64,000 nt of DNA from Symsagittifera roscoffensis (Eukaryota; Xenacoelomorpha; Acoela; Convolutidae). The position numbers were made by a program, and so were the translations under genes. Every line of letters begins with the position of its first letter. The first letter of the stretch is position 1. The notes below the pieces were generated by a model. The model searched no databases and had not been told where the DNA came from. It saw nothing but the letters and a program-made list of their open reading frames with translations. Shown in pieces: positions 1-12,857 of the stretch. The DNA is taken from positions 75,758,349 through 75,822,348 of the forward strand of contig NC_087062.1 of assembly GCF_963678635.1 (NCBI RefSeq), written 5' to 3'.

Positions 1-3000
1 GCTCAAGATAAAAACCTTTCTCAGATACTATAGAAAAATTCCGTCAAAAACTCTTCATTAACAAGTCGAAAGATGACTCACTAAAAACGCCACACCAAGG
101 ATAGATATTCTTCACTTTCTTCAAAAGTCGAAACATTAACTCATTTTGAGTGAAAAAAGTATGAGTTTCCATTTGTTTTCCGTTTGTTGCAAATTATGAG
201 TGTATGAACCTTGTGAAATAACTGTTGCATTTAAACACTCTCAGGGGTTGCGTTTTTAGGGCTTGTAAGAAACGATAGTATGTTTTTTTCCGTTTTAATT
301 GGTAAGAAGTTATATTTGCCAGAGGGGGTTACTCCTAAAACGTATAGCAAAAAATTTATAAATGTTTTAAGAGAAATTTTGAAAGTTCAGTCAGCCAATC
401 AAAAGTTTAAGTTTTCGAGCACACGTAGCACTTCTGGATCACCGAACAAAATAAGCTTTTCCTGATTATTTTGTCCGCTGTCAAATCTTACAAAATTTTT
501 AAGCCGCTCAGGTACTTCAGAGTTTTTTGCTGCTGGGGACAGTGGTAAATTATTTTCTTGTTGTTTGTGCATGCTTCGTGCAGTTCAAACCAAGTTTTCC
601 TAAGTTGATAGGGCTATTTGAGTGGCAAAATTGTCTAATATGGGCTGAATTGCTGTGGTGACTGCGATGGTTGGGGTATTACTCCCGCTCAGGTCCTTGG
701 TTTTTTTTAAAAAATAAGTCGGGCATCAGGTTTTCCTGTAGATATTTCAAGATTCTTCCCACCTCTTGTTTCAATAAAAACTTTCGCCATTCGTCGGTGC
801 TGTTGCACGGCACTTTTAAGGTTGTTAGGTTGAGTAGTTCCAGTTCATGGTGGTTTTGTTTTCACGTTTAGGATAACGCTCGTGGTCTGATGCGACTATT
901 CTGTTTTTCTTCGAAGTATAAAAATAAAAAAGGACGCTTAAAAATTATAGCTTAAAAAATGGTAACATGATCGTTCAAATGTAGGACAGTATAAATTCAT
1001 GCAAAGTTGTTAAATTTCTTGAGTTGCTTTTTATTAGCACCATATCTGACCAAATTGTATGCTAGAGGCATCAAAAGAATTAAGACTGCCCTTTCAAACC
1101 TCAATTAGAACAGCTAATTGAAATACTCCTGTTGTTATGAAATATACTTAATTTCAAAAAATTTATCGGTTTTAAAATGAGTTTAAAATTTTGTGGGGTT
1201 ATGTGGTTAGGGGGTTGTAAAGTAAGGGTTTCAGGTTGAGCTCAAGATAACAACCTCTCTCAGATACTATAAAAAAATTCCGTCATAAACTTTTCATTAA
1301 CAAGTCGAAAGATGACTCACTAAAAACGCCACACCAAGGATAGATATTCCTCACTTACTTCAAAAGTCGAAAAATTAACTCATTTTGAGTGAAAAAAGTA
1401 TGAGTTTCCATTTGTTTTCCATTTGTTGCAAATTAAGAGTGTATGAACCTGGTGAAATAACTGTTGCATTTAAACACTTTCAGGGGTTGCGTTTTTAGGG
1501 CTTGTAAGAAACGATAGTATGTTTTTTTCCGTTTTAATAGGTAAGAAGTTATATTTGCCAGAGGGGGTTACTCCTAAAACGTATAGCAAAAAATGTATAA
1601 ATACTTTAAGAGTAATTTTGAAAGTTCAGTCAGCCAATCAAAAGTTTAAGTTTTCGAGCACACGTAGCACTTCTAGATCACCGAACAAAATAAGCTTTTC
1701 CTGATTATTTTATCCGCTGTCAAATCTTACAAAATTTTTAAACCGCTCAGGTACTTTAGAGTTTTTTTGCTGCTGGGGAGAGTGGTAAATTATTTTCTTG
1801 TTGTTTGTGCATGCTTCGTGCAGTTAAAACCAAGTTTTCCTAAGTTGATAGGGCTATTTGAGTGGCAAAATTGTCTAATATGGGCTGAAATGCTGTGGTG
1901 ACTGCGATGGTTGGGGTATTACTCCCGCTCAGGTCCTTGGATTTTTTTTAAAAAATAAGTCGAGCATCAGGTTTTCCTGTAGATATTTCAAGATTCTTCC
2001 CACCTCTCGTTTCAATAAAAACTTTCGCCATTCGTCGGTGCTGTTGCTCGGCACTTTTGAGTTTGTTAGGTTGAGTAGTTCCAGTTCATGGTGGTTTTTT
2101 TTTTTCACGTTTAGGATAACGCTCGTGGTCTGATGCGACTATTCTGTTTTTCTTCGAAGTATAAAAATAAAAAAGGATGCTTAAAAATTATAGCTTAAAA
2201 AATGGTAACATGATCGTTCAAATGTAAGAAGGTATAAATTCATGCAAAGTTGTTAAATTTCTTGAGTTGCTTTTTATTAGCACCATATCTGACCAAATTG
2301 TATGCTAGAGGCATCAAAAGAATTAAGACTGCCCTTTCAACCCTCAATTAGAACAGCTAATTGAATTACTCCTGTTGTTATGAAATATACTTAATTTCAA
2401 ACAATTTATCGGTTTTAAAATGAGTTTAAAATTTTGTGGGGTTATCTGGTAAGGGGGTTGTAAAGTAAGGGTTTCAGGTTGAGCTCAAAATAACAACTTC
2501 TCTCAGATTTTATTGAAAAATTCCGTCAAAAACTCTTCATTAACCAGTCGAAAGATGACTCACTAAAAACGCCACACCAAGGATAGATATTCTTCACTAT
2601 TTCAAAAGTCGAAACATTAACTCATTTTGAGTGAAAAAAGTATGAGTTTCCATTTGTTTTCCATTTGTTGCAAATTATGAGTGTATGAACGTTGTGAAAT
2701 AACTGTTGCATTTAAACACTCTCAGGGGTTGCGTTTTTAGGGCTTGTAAGAAACGATAGTATGATTTTTTCCGTTTTAATTGGTAAGAAGTTATATTTGC
2801 CAGAGGGGGTTACTCCTAAAACGTATAGCAAAAAATTTATAAATACTTTAAGAGTAATTTTGAAAGTTCAGTCAGCCAATCAAAAGTTTAAGTTTTCGAG
2901 CACACGTAGCACTTCTAGATCACCGAACATAATAAGCTTTTCCAGATTATTTTATCCGCTGTCAAATCTTACAAAATTTTTAAACCGCTCAGGTACTTTA

Positions 3001-4965
3001 GAGTTTTTTTGCTGCTGGGGAGAGTGGTAAATTATTTTCTTGTTGTTTGTGCATGCTTCGTGCAGTTAAAACCAAGTTTTCCTAAGTTGATAGGGCTATT
3101 TGAGTGGCAAAATTGTCTAATATGGGCTGAAATGCTGTGGTGACTGCGATGGTTGGGGTATTACTCCCGCTCAGGTCCTTGGATTTTTTTTAAAAAAATA
3201 AGTCGAGCATCAGGTTTTCCTGTAGATATTTCAAGATTCTTCCCACCTCTCGTTTCAATAAAAACTTTCGCCATTCGTCGGTGCTGTTGCTCGGCACTTT
3301 TGAGTTTGTTAGGTTGAGTAGTTCCAGTTCATGGTGGTTTTTTTTTTCACGTTTAGGATAACGCTCGTGGTCTGATGCGACTATTCTGTTTTTCTTCGAA
3401 GTATAAAAATAAAAAAGGATGCTTAAAAATTATAGCTTAAAAAATGGTAACATGATCGTTCAAATGTAAGAAGGTATAAATTCATGCAAAGTTGTTAAAT
3501 TTCTTGAGTTGCTTTTTATTAGCACCATATCTGACCAAATTGTATGCTAGAGGCATCAAAAGAATTAAGACTGCCCTTTCAACCCTCAATTAGAACAGCT
3601 AATTGAATTACTCCTGTTGTTATGAAATATACTTAATTTCAAACAATTTATCGGTTTTAAAATGAGTTTAAAATTTTGTGGGGTTATCTGGTAAGGGGGT
3701 TGTAAAGTAAGGGTTTCAGGTTGAGCTCAAAATAACAACTTCTCTCAGATTTTATTGAAAAATTCCGTCAAAAACTCTTCATTAACCAGTCGAAAGATGA
3801 CTCACTAAAAACGCCACACCAAGGATAGATATTCTTCACTATTTCAAAAGTCGAAACATTAACTCATTTTGAGTGAAAAAAGTATGAGTTTCCATTTGTT
3901 TTCCATTTGTTGCAAATTATGAGTGTATGAACGTTGTGAAATAACTGTTGCATTTAAACACTCTCAGGGGTTGCGTTTTTAGGGCTTGTAAGAAACGATA
4001 GTATGATTTTTTCCGTTTTAATTGGTAAGAAGTTATATTTGCCAGAGGGGGTTACTCCTAAAACGTATAGCAAAAAATTTATAAATACTTTAAGAGTAAT
4101 TTTGAAAGTTCAGTCAGCCAATCAAAAGTTTAAGTTTTCGAGCACACGTAGCACTTCTAGATCACCGAACAAAATAAGCTTTTCCTGATTATTTTATCCG
4201 CTGTCAAATCTTACAAAATTTTTAAACCGCTCAGGTACTTTAGAGTTTTTTTGCTGCTGGGGAGAGTGGTAAATTATTTTCTTGTTGTTTGTGCATGCTT
4301 CGTGCAGTTAAAACCAAGTTTTCCTAAGTTGATAGGGCTATTTGAGTGGCAAAATTGTCTAATATGGGCTGAAATGCTGTGGTGACTGCGATGGTTGGGG
4401 TATTACTCCCGCTCAGGTCCTTGGATTTTTTTTAAAAAAATAAGTCGAGCATCAGGTTTTCCTGTAGATATTTCAAGATTCTTCCCACCTCTCGTTTCAA
4501 TAAAAACTTTCGCCATTCGTCGGTGCTGTTGCTCGGCACTTTTGAGTTTGTTAGGTTGAGTAGTTCCAGTTCATGGTGGTTTTTTTTTTCACGTTTAGGA
4601 TAACGCTCGTGGTCTGATGCGACTATTCTGTTTTTCTTCGAAGTATAAAAATAAAAAAGGATGCTTAAAATTATAGCTTAAAAAATGGTAACATGATCGT
4701 TCAAATGTAAGAAGGTATAAATTCATGCAAAGTTGTTAAATTTCTTGAGTTGCTTTTTATTAGCACCATATCTGACCAAATTGTATGCTAGAGGCATCAA
4801 AAGAATTAAGACTGCCCTTTCAACCCTCAATTAGAACAGCTAATTGAATTACTCCTGTTGTTATGAAATATACTTAATTTCAAACAATTTATCGGTTTTA
4901 AAATGAGTTTAAAATTTTGTGGGGTTATCTGGTAAGGGGGTTGTAAAGTAAGGGTTTCAGGTTGA

Positions 4966-6205
4966 GCTCAAAATAACAACTTCTCTCAGATTTTATTGAA
5001 AAATTCCGTCAAAAACTCTTCAGTAACCAGTCGAAAGATGACTCACTAAAAACGCCACACCAAGGATAGATATTCTTCACTATTTCAAAAGTCGAAACAT
5101 TAACTCATTTTGAGTGAAAAAAGTATGAGTTTCCATTTGTTTTCCATTTGTTGCAAATTATGAGTGTATGAACGTTGTGAAATAACTGTTGCATTTAAAC
5201 ACTCTCAGGGGTTGCGTTTTTAGGGCTTGTAAGAAACGATAGTATGATTTTTTCCGTTTTAATTGGTAAGAAGTTATATTTGCCAGAGGGGGTTACTCCT
5301 AAAACGTATAGCAAAAAATTTATAAATACTTTAAGAGTAATTTTGAAAGTTCAGTCAGCCAATCAAAAGTTTAAGTTTTCGAGCACACGTAGCACTTCTA
5401 GATCACCGAACAAAATAAGCTTTTCCTGATTATTTTATCCGCTGTCAAATCTTACAAAATTTTTAAACCGCTCAGGTACTTTAGAGTTTTTTTGCTGCTG
5501 GGGAGAGTGGTAAATTATTTTCTTGTTGTTTGTGCATGCTTCGTGCAGTTAAAACCAAGTTTTCCTAAGTTGATAGGGCTATTTGAGTGGCAAAATTGTC
5601 TAATATGGGCTGAAATGCTGTGGTGACTGCGATGGTTGGGGTATTACTCCCGCTCAGGTCCTTGGATTTTTTTTTAAAAAATAAGTCGAGCATCAGGTTT
5701 TCCTGTAGATATTTCAAGATTCTTCCCACCTCTCGTTTCAATAAAAACTTTCGCCATTCGTCGGTGCTGTTGCTCGGCACTTTTGAGTTTGTTAGGTTGA
5801 GTAGTTCCAGTTCATGGTGGTTTTTTTTCACGTTTAGGATAACGCTCGTGGTCTGATGCGACTATTCTGTTTTTCTTCGAAGTATAAAAATAAAAAAGGA
5901 TGCTTAAAAATTATAGCTTAAAAAATGGTAACATGATCGTTCAAATGTAAGAAGGTATAAATTCATGCAAAGTTGTTAAATTTCTTGAGTTGCTTTTTAT
6001 TAGCACCATATCTGACCAAATTGTATGCTAGAGGCATCAAAAGAAATAAGACTGCCCTTTCAACCCTCAATTAGAACAGCTAATTGAAATACTCCTGTTG
6101 TTATGAAATATACTTAATTTCAAACAATTTATCGGTTTTAAAATGAGTTTAAAATTTTGTGGGGTTATCTGGTAAGGAGGTTGTAAAGTAAGGGTTTCAG
6201 GTTGA
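4966..6205. repeat. Representative satellite unit (unit 5)
   Basis: This is one full 1240 base unit. Its first 150 bases (the GCTCAAGATAACAAC start, ATTCCGTCAAAAACTC, the GTCGAAAGATGACTCAC block and AAGGATAGATATTC) resemble parts of a repeat family dispersed elsewhere in the window (for example 25360-25490 and 51490-51650). The middle carries, on the opposite strand, a run of coding-like sequence (see 5565-5831). The last part includes AAGACTGCCCTTTCAACC, also related to the dispersed family. No terminal inverted repeats or target duplications are visible between units. Confidence 0.9.
5565..5831 (-). pseudogene. Minus-strand open frame inside satellite unit 5, unknown product
   Basis: This open stretch of 88 codons contains the pieces STDEWRKFLLKREVGRIL, SGSNTPTIAV and ILDNFATQIALS. 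The same peptide pieces appear, broken by frameshifts, in the other units. The frame is 5' of the segment that reads EKLILFGDPEVLRVLENL in unit 7. I do not recognise the family. The amino acid pattern is conserved better than random drift would leave it between units 5, 7 and 8, which suggests the satellite grew from a segment that once held a protein-coding exon or a mobile-element gene. No start context, splice pattern or promoter is convincing, so I treat it as a remnant. Confidence 0.4.
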
Positions 6206-7798
6206 GCTCAAGATAACAACCTCTCTCAGATACTATAGAAAAATTCCATCAAAAACTCTTCATTAACAAGTCGAAAGATGACTCACTAAAAACGCCACAC
6301 CAAGGATAGATATTCTTCACTATTTCAAAAGTCGAAACATTAACTCATTTTGGGTGAAAAAAGTATGAGTTTCCATTTGTTTTCCATTTGTTGCAAATTA
6401 TGAGTATATGAACGTTGTGAAATAACTGTTGTATTTTAACACTCTCAGGGGTTGCGTTTTTAGGGCTTGTAAGAAACGATAGTATGTTTTTTTTCCGTTT
6501 TAATTGGTAAGAAGTTATATTTGCCAGAGGGGGTTTCTCCTAAAACGTATAGCAAAAAATTTATAATTGTTTTAAGAGTAATTTTGAAAGTTCAGTCAGC
6601 CAATCAAAAGTTTAAGTTTTCGAGCACACGTAGCACTTCTGGACCACCGAACAAAATAAGCTTTTCGTGGTTATTTTGCCCGCTGTCAAATCTTACAAAA
6701 TGTTTAAACCGCTCAGGTACTTCAGAGATTTTTTGCTGCTGGGGAGAGTGATAAATTTTTTTCTTGTTGTTTGTGCATGCTTCGTGCAGTTCAAACCAAG
6801 TTTTCCTAAGTTGATAGGGCTATTTGAGTGGCAAAATTGTCTAATATGGGCTGAATTGCTGTGGTGACTGCGAGGGTCGGGGTATTACTCCCGCTCAGGT
6901 CCTTGGTTTTTTTTTAAAAATAAGTCGAGCATCAGGTTTTCCTGTAGATATTTCAAGATTCTTCCCACCTCTCGTTTCAATAAAAACTTTCGCCATTCGT
7001 CGGTGCTGTTGCACGGCACTTTTAAGTTTGTTAGGTTGAGTAGTTCCAGTTCATGGTGGTTTTGTTTTCACGTTTAGGATAACGCTCGTGGTCTGATGCG
7101 ACTATTCTGTTTTTCTTCAAAGTATAAAAATAAAAAAAAGGACGCTTAAAAATTATAGCTTAAAAATGGTAACATGATCGTTCAAATGTAAGACAGTATA
7201 AATTCATGCAAAGTTGTTAAATTTCTTGAGTTGCTTTTTATTAGCACCATATCTGACCAAATTGTATGCTAGAGGCATCAAAAGAATTAAGACTGCCCTT
7301 TCAACCATCAATTAGAACAGCTAATTGAAATACTCCTGTTGTTATGAAATTTACTTAATTTCAAACAATTTATCGGTTTTAAAATGAGTTTAAAATTTGT
7401 GGGGTTATCTGGTTAGATGGTTGTAAAGTAAGGGTTTCAGGTTGAGCTCAAGATAACAACTTCTCTCAGATTTTATAGAAAAATTCCGTCAAAAACTCTT
7501 CATTAACCAGTCGAAAGATGACTCACTAAAAACGCCACACCAAGGATAGATATTCTTCACTATTTCAAAAGTCGAAACATTAACTCATTCGAGTTACAAA
7601 AGTCGAGTTTCCATTTGTTTTCCATTTGTTGCAAATTATGAGTGTATGAACGTTGTGAAATAACTGTTGCATTTAAACACTCTCAGGGGTTGCGTTTTTA
7701 GGGCTTGTAAGAAACGATAGTATAATTTTTTCCGTTTTAATTGGTAAGAAGTTATATTTGCCAGAGGGGGTTAATGTTTTAAGAGTAATTTTGAAAGT

Positions 7799-7984
7799 TC
7801 AGTCAGCCAACCAAAAGTTTAAGTTTTCGAGCACACGTAGCACTTCGGGATCACCGAACAAAATAAGCTTTTCCTGATTATTTTGTCCGCTGTAAAATCT
7901 TACAAAACTTTTAAACCGCTCAGGTACTTCAGAGTTTCTTGCATCTGGGGAGAGTGGTAAATTATTTTCTTGTTGCTTGCGCAT
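7799..7984 (-). pseudogene. Minus-strand coding-like segment, satellite unit 7
   Basis: This open stretch of 61 codons includes the peptide EKLILFGDPEVLRVLENL, then NFWLAD. In unit 8 the matching stretch (9053-9277) reads EKVIVFGDPEIILCS, so most differences are conservative (L/V, I/V, V/I). In units 1 to 6 the same region is interrupted or shifted. Read with its neighbours in the unit it would be the C-terminal part of a roughly 200-residue sequence. The family is unknown to me. Confidence 0.4.
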
Positions 7985-9052
7985 GCTTCGTGCAGTTCAA
8001 ACCAAATTTTCCTAAAATGGTAGGGCTAATTGAGTGGCAATATCGTCTAGTATGGGCTGAATTGCTGTGGTGACTGCAATGGTCGGGGTATTACTCCCGC
8101 TCAGGCCCTTGGTTTTTTTCAAAATAAGTTGAGCATCAGATTTTCCTGTAGATATTTCAAGATTATTCCCACCTCTCGTTTGAAAAAAAATTTCGCCATT
8201 CGTTGCTGCTGTTGCTCGACACTTATAAGTTTGGTATATTCAGTAGTTCTTGTTCGTAGTGGTTTTGTTTCTACGTTTAGGATAATACTTGTAGTCTGAT
8301 ATCAATAATCTCTGTTTTCTTTAAAATTATAGATTATATCTAATAAAAAGGTTTAAAAAATTGTTCAAATGTAGGGCAGTATAAATTGATGCAGAGTAAT
8401 AAAAGCTTCTGTGTTGCTTTCAAGTAGCACCGTAAAAATTTTCGTCGTTTTAAAAGCGTGAATGAGGAATAATTTTCGAAACGAATCAAATTGTTTTGTT
8501 TTTGAGATGCTGAAGACATCAAAAGAAATAAGACGGGCCTTTCAGGGCTCAGTTAGTAAAGCTGATTGAAATACTCCTGTAGTTATAAAAAGGTTTTTAA
8601 CTTAAAACGTACTATCGATAATAAGAGGTGGTTAAATTTTGTGGGGTTATCTTGTTACGGGGTTGTAACGTACGGGGTTTTAGTTTGTATTTAGGATAAC
8701 AACCTTTCTCAGATGCTATCGAAAAATTCCGCAAAAAATTTTTGTTAACAAGTCGAAAGATGACTTGCTAAAAAAGCCTCGCCAAGCATAGATATTCCGC
8801 ACTTTATTCAAAGTTCGGAACGGAACAATAACTCAATTTGAGTGAAAAAAATATGAGTTTCCATTTGTTTTCTGTTTCTTGCAAATCAGAAGTGTATGAA
8901 CCTCGCAAAATAATTGTAAAATAACTGTCAATGTTTAAGTTTTTAGGGCTTCTAAGAAACGATGGTATCTTTTTGTCTGTTTTGTTTGGTAAGAAAACAT
9001 TTATGCAACCGGGGGCTATTCCTGAACGACTAACACTTATAGAGTAAAACTG

Positions 9053-9628
9053 TTAAAAACCTTTCAGGAAAAACTTTGAAAGTTCCGCTAGCCAAACAAA
9101 AGTTTGACATTTCGAGCACAGTATGATTTCTGGGTCGCCGAATACGATAACCTTTTCGTGAACCTTTTGACCTTTGTCAGTTCTAAGATAGCTCGGGTAT
9201 TTCGAAATTTCTTGTTGTAGGGGAGACTGGTAAAACCTGTTCTCGTTGCTTGCGCGCAGTTCGAACCAAATTTCCAACTGTTGGTAGGGCTAATTGAGTG
9301 GCAATATCGTCTGTTATGGGCTGAATTGCAGTGCCCACTGCGATGTTTGGGGTATTACTCTGGCTCAGATCTTTGATTATTTTCAAAACTAGTCGAGCAT
9401 CAAGTTTTTCCGTAGATACGTTCAGTTTAAGCTCACCCCTCGTTCAATAAAATTTTTGCCATCCCTAATTGCAGTTGCTCGGCATTTATGAACCTGGTAT
9501 TTTGATTTTGAGCAGTTCCAGTTCGTAGTGGTTTTTATCTTACGTTTAGGATCACAATCGTGGCCTGATACCATTAATCTTTGTTTTTCTTTTGAGGATA
9601 AAGTAAACTGGAAGAAGACTTCAAACAT
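9053..9628 (-). pseudogene. Minus-strand coding-like remnant in the diverged unit 8
   Basis: Three overlapping open stretches (9422-9628, 9183-9386, 9053-9277, read right to left) continue one another across frameshifts. They carry TTTNWNCSKSKYQV, then NTPNIAVGTAIQPI and IATQLALP, then EKVIVFGDPEI. Each has a counterpart in the nearly identical units to the left (for example NTPTIAV and FATQIALS in unit 5). Unit 8 is the oldest full copy by divergence, yet peptide similarity persists, supporting minus-strand coding ancestry. The product is not recognised. Confidence 0.4.
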
Positions 9629-10789
9629 TAAAGCTCATAGAATGGTAAAGCAATCGTTAGACTGTCAGGCAGTATAATTTTATTTGAATGTTGCTTAAAT
9701 ATTATCTTGAGTTGCTTCAATTAGCATCATGTCAGTTATCTCTGCTTTACACGCGTTAATGAAGGATTATTTTTCTAACTAAACGAAATGCAATTATTTT
9801 TGAGATGCTAGAGGCATCAAGTGAAATCAGACTGGCTTTTCAGGCCTCAATTAGTGCAATTAATAGGAATATTGGAATACTTCTGTGATTATAAAAAGGA
9901 CTCAATTTGAAACAAACTATTGGTATTCAAAGGGGGTTAAATTGTTGTGAGGTTATCTTGTTACAGGGCTATAAAGTAAAGGGTTTAAATTTGAGCTGAG
10001 GATAACAATATCTTTCAGATGCTATAGCAAAAGTCCGTTAAAAACGCTTTGTTAACAACTCGAAAATTGACTCACTAAAAAAGTCACATCAAGCATAGAT
10101 GTTCCGCACTTCCTTCGAAAGTCGGAACAATAACACAATTTGAGTGAAAAAAATATGAACTTTTTCCAGTTGTTGCAAACAAACACCCTGTGAGATGGTG
10201 GAAATCTAAGGAACATCAAAAAAAGGGCTATCAAAAAGTTTAATCAAGTGTATCAACCAAGTTTGGCGAATTTCTACCTTGCAAAAGATTTTATTCAATA
10301 GCTTAAAAATTGGTAAGACTAGATGGATATGTTTCATTTCAAAACAATCTGTATTCAATTTAATATCTTCAAATTTTTGAACAAAAAGTGAGCGAATCTA
10401 AGTTCACACATATTCTTTTATGGCGACACGCAATAAAAAAAATTAGTCAATCATAATTATAGGTCCAAAGTTTTGAACGCGAGTATTGCGTTTTCCATCA
10501 ATTGATATTAATACAAAAAAATGAAAATTATATCTGATCTAAGTTTCCATTTTATTTGCTTTTTGTTAGTTTTTTGTGGAGCGGTTATAGAGTGAAAAGC
10601 AGAAATCAGTAGATATAAAAACGCGGCAATTCGTTAGAAGCAGTTTTTGTATAAAAATACGTGTAGTAACTTGGAAAGACAACGCATGTCTGCCAATCAG
10701 CGAAACTCTATCGGGCTACAGATATGATATGGACTGTTACTGAACTATTTTTTCTTTCTACGTGGGCTGAAATTGCCATTTTATGATAA

Positions 10790-11290
10790 GACTATCGCGA
10801 GCAAACTTTCTTTTTTAGACAGTTGCGACCAAGTTTCGCTACTTTTAGACTTTGCAGTCCGACAAGATAAGTCCGCGACCGTCGATACTCGGGAAAAACT
10901 ATCTGAAACCGGCGCGACTGAAAAATTTTACCCGCGAACAGCGCTACCGAGGAAAAGTTATTTGCGACAGACGCGACAAGAAATTAGTCGCGACCAACAC
11001 GACCGTAAAAACTGAACCAAGCATAATCATCTCCAGCTGCTACTGCAACTTGATCTTGTTAAATTTCATGTCTCAAAGTATCAGTGTGACAAATTAGAAT
11101 GGCTAAACTCCTAGGTTTGAAAGCAATAGCTCCACCAAAAGCCTAACCGCGACTAGTTATTAGAATATTTCGACTTATTTTCAGACTATCGATACCAAAC
11201 TTCGATATTTCAAGATTCTGTCCGCGTCTATAAAAACCTGTAACTTATGGTCGCGGGATTATAACCTTGCAAGAAAGTTTAAGGGCCAGT
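10790..11290. repeat. Island with scattered GCGAC / GTCGCG words
   Basis: The words CGCGA, GCGAC and their complements recur every 15-40 bases (for example near 10797, 10825, 10875, 10912, 10938, 10967, 10976 and 10990). This stands out in an otherwise CpG-poor, AT-rich region. A second island of the same character lies at about 48290-48740. No long open frame with coding character follows the words. It could be a degraded minisatellite or a dispersed repeat with a CpG-rich core. Confidence 0.5.
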
Positions 11291-11810
11291 CGCGTACGAT
11301 TGTTCACGAATAATAACTCAATATGATGATAAAATAAATTCAATGGATTTTCCTCAAAACTTCAATTTATGCAACTGATTATTTCAAAACCAAAAAATTG
11401 AAAAAGCTTAGAAACTTTTACAAATCATATCATTGAAGTTCAGAAAAATATAATCAACTCACTTCAATTATCTTTCAACTGAGCCTAATCAACAACACGG
11501 TGTGTTAGATGATTGTACTACAAAAAAAAACAGAACTAAAAAGTTGGACGGAACATAAAAAATTTGAGTGTTTTTTCACTGCGCAAAACTAACCCACTAA
11601 AAATTCTTTAGGTTCGGTACAAAAAGTGTTGCACAAAAAATTCACATTCAAAAGTCAGAGAAAATGCTCTGCCAATTAAAATAAAAACAGCAGGTGCAAA
11701 TCCATCGAAAATTACAAAAACTACGGAACGATGAAAGTTGATTGTACAACATTTAAAATCTCTACTCAGCAGCTCAGATTTCAGCAGCGCTACGTCTAGG
11801 ATTCGAAACT

Positions 11811-11892
11811 CGGCTACTTGTAGGATTCGAACCTGCGACCTACTGCAATCAAAAGATTTTGAGTCTCACGCACTATCCAATCAGCCACGCCA
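11811..11892 (-). repeat. tRNA-Leu-like relic (tRNA pseudogene or SINE head)
   Basis: On the minus strand there is a D-arm-like segment (TGGCTGATTGGATAGTGCG), an anticodon loop that could read CTCAAAA (anticodon CAA, leucine), a longer variable region, and the classic T-loop/B-box core GGTTCGAATCC. The acceptor ends do not pair and the T stem has a mismatch, so I do not call a functional tRNA. A second short copy of AGGATTCGAA lies just to the left (about 11798-11807). Confidence 0.5.
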
Positions 11893-12787
11893 GCTTAACA
11901 ACTGACAAACACTAGTCACGATTAAAGCAGCTACATATACTAGTAAATTGCCAATGCCATTAAGCAAAAGCGGCACAAAATACAAATAGACACATTTTGC
12001 AAGTAAAAAATTGGATTATAACAAGTGAAGGTATTCCCACTAACTTTGCAAGCATCAAATCGCAAAGCATAAAGCCATATTATGCATAAATTATGCATTT
12101 CAAGGTCTTTTTCCAGTTTCCCTCTTTTCAAGTTCAGTTTTGATAAGCTTATTTAACGTTGTCATTATGAAATGAAATTTGGCGTGGTGAACAAATCGAC
12201 AACTTTGAGCAGACTTGTTCTTCATACTTTGTAGTGTAACATCATGTATTTAGCTAAATAAAACGTAAATTAATCATTAAACGTTTCAAAAAATTGTGAG
12301 ATAAAAATTGAGTTAGAAAATGTCTTACACCGAGTTTTCATTCTGGCTATGTTGTTTGAAACAAATCACTTTTCTCGGTTGATTTGATGAATTAAAAATG
12401 CATCAGATGTGTTAACTTATTAGTATTCGAATGTCAAAGCACATGCTATGAAAATACTGTAAAGGTGCCCCGAAAGTGGCACCAATATTTGCGACTTAGG
12501 TTGGGAAAAAAAGGTTCTTGCTAATACACTCGCTTCGCAAGAGTTAGCATGTTTAAAGAGTTGTCTCTGGAATCCAGGAACATACATACACAAAACTGTG
12601 CGCCTATCCAGTGCACAGTTTGGCCTCGTAATGAAGTTCATAATAAAATGATAACGAAAGAACAATTTTCATAAAATTTTTTCGCAACGCTTCTCCTTTT
12701 TATCACTTCGAATATAAAAAATATCGTTCTAAAACTGTAAATAATGCTTTATTTTTCTAACAAGCCCCTGCTGCTATTTTTCTAAAA

Positions 12788-12857
12788 GGCCCTGGTCGGG
12801 ATCAAACCGTGGAGCTTTGGAGCATCAAGCAGGTAACCATTACACTAAGTGAGCAGC
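12788..12857 (-). repeat. tRNA-like relic
   Basis: The minus strand carries an A-box-like TAGTGTAATGGTTA and a B-box-like GGTTTGATCCC about 30 bases apart, the spacing of an internal RNA polymerase III promoter. The acceptor and anticodon stems do not form, so it is a pseudogene or the head of a tRNA-derived SINE. Confidence 0.45.

Larger units (their letters stand above)
1..10230. repeat. Tandem array of about 1.24 kb units (satellite-like), 9 units visible
   Basis: Direct tandem copies, anchored on the motif GCTCAAGATAACAAC, begin near 1, 1240, 2483, 3725, 4966, 6206, 7446, 8687 and 9995. Unit lengths are 1239-1243 except unit 8 (about 1308), and unit 9 breaks off near 10230. Units 2 to 6 are almost identical by eye; unit 7 shows many substitutions, unit 8 is strongly diverged with indels, and unit 9 is partial. 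This is the pattern expected from homogenisation by unequal exchange, with decay at the edge of the array. The window starts inside or at the edge of the array, so its full length is unknown. If the Wnt gene continues leftward, the array lies in a Wnt intron or just downstream of the gene. Confidence 0.97.

Noticed and set aside
280-465. 61-codon plus-strand frame starting MFFSVLIGKKLYLPEG, present in units 1-5 of the satellite
   Set aside because: It is antisense to the better conserved minus-strand frame and is lost in the diverged units; its persistence in the near-identical units only reflects homogenisation.
1-10230. CRISPR-like array of repeats
   Set aside because: Units are 1.24 kb with no short repeat-spacer pattern, and the context is animal nuclear DNA.
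11811-11892. Functional tRNA-Leu
   Set aside because: The acceptor stem does not pair and the T stem is mismatched; called a relic instead.
12420-12665. 81-codon minus-strand frame with several Cys, considered as the missing last Wnt exon
   Set aside because: It has none of the ..WCC.V.C..C pattern nor the upstream spacing of a Wnt C-terminus.
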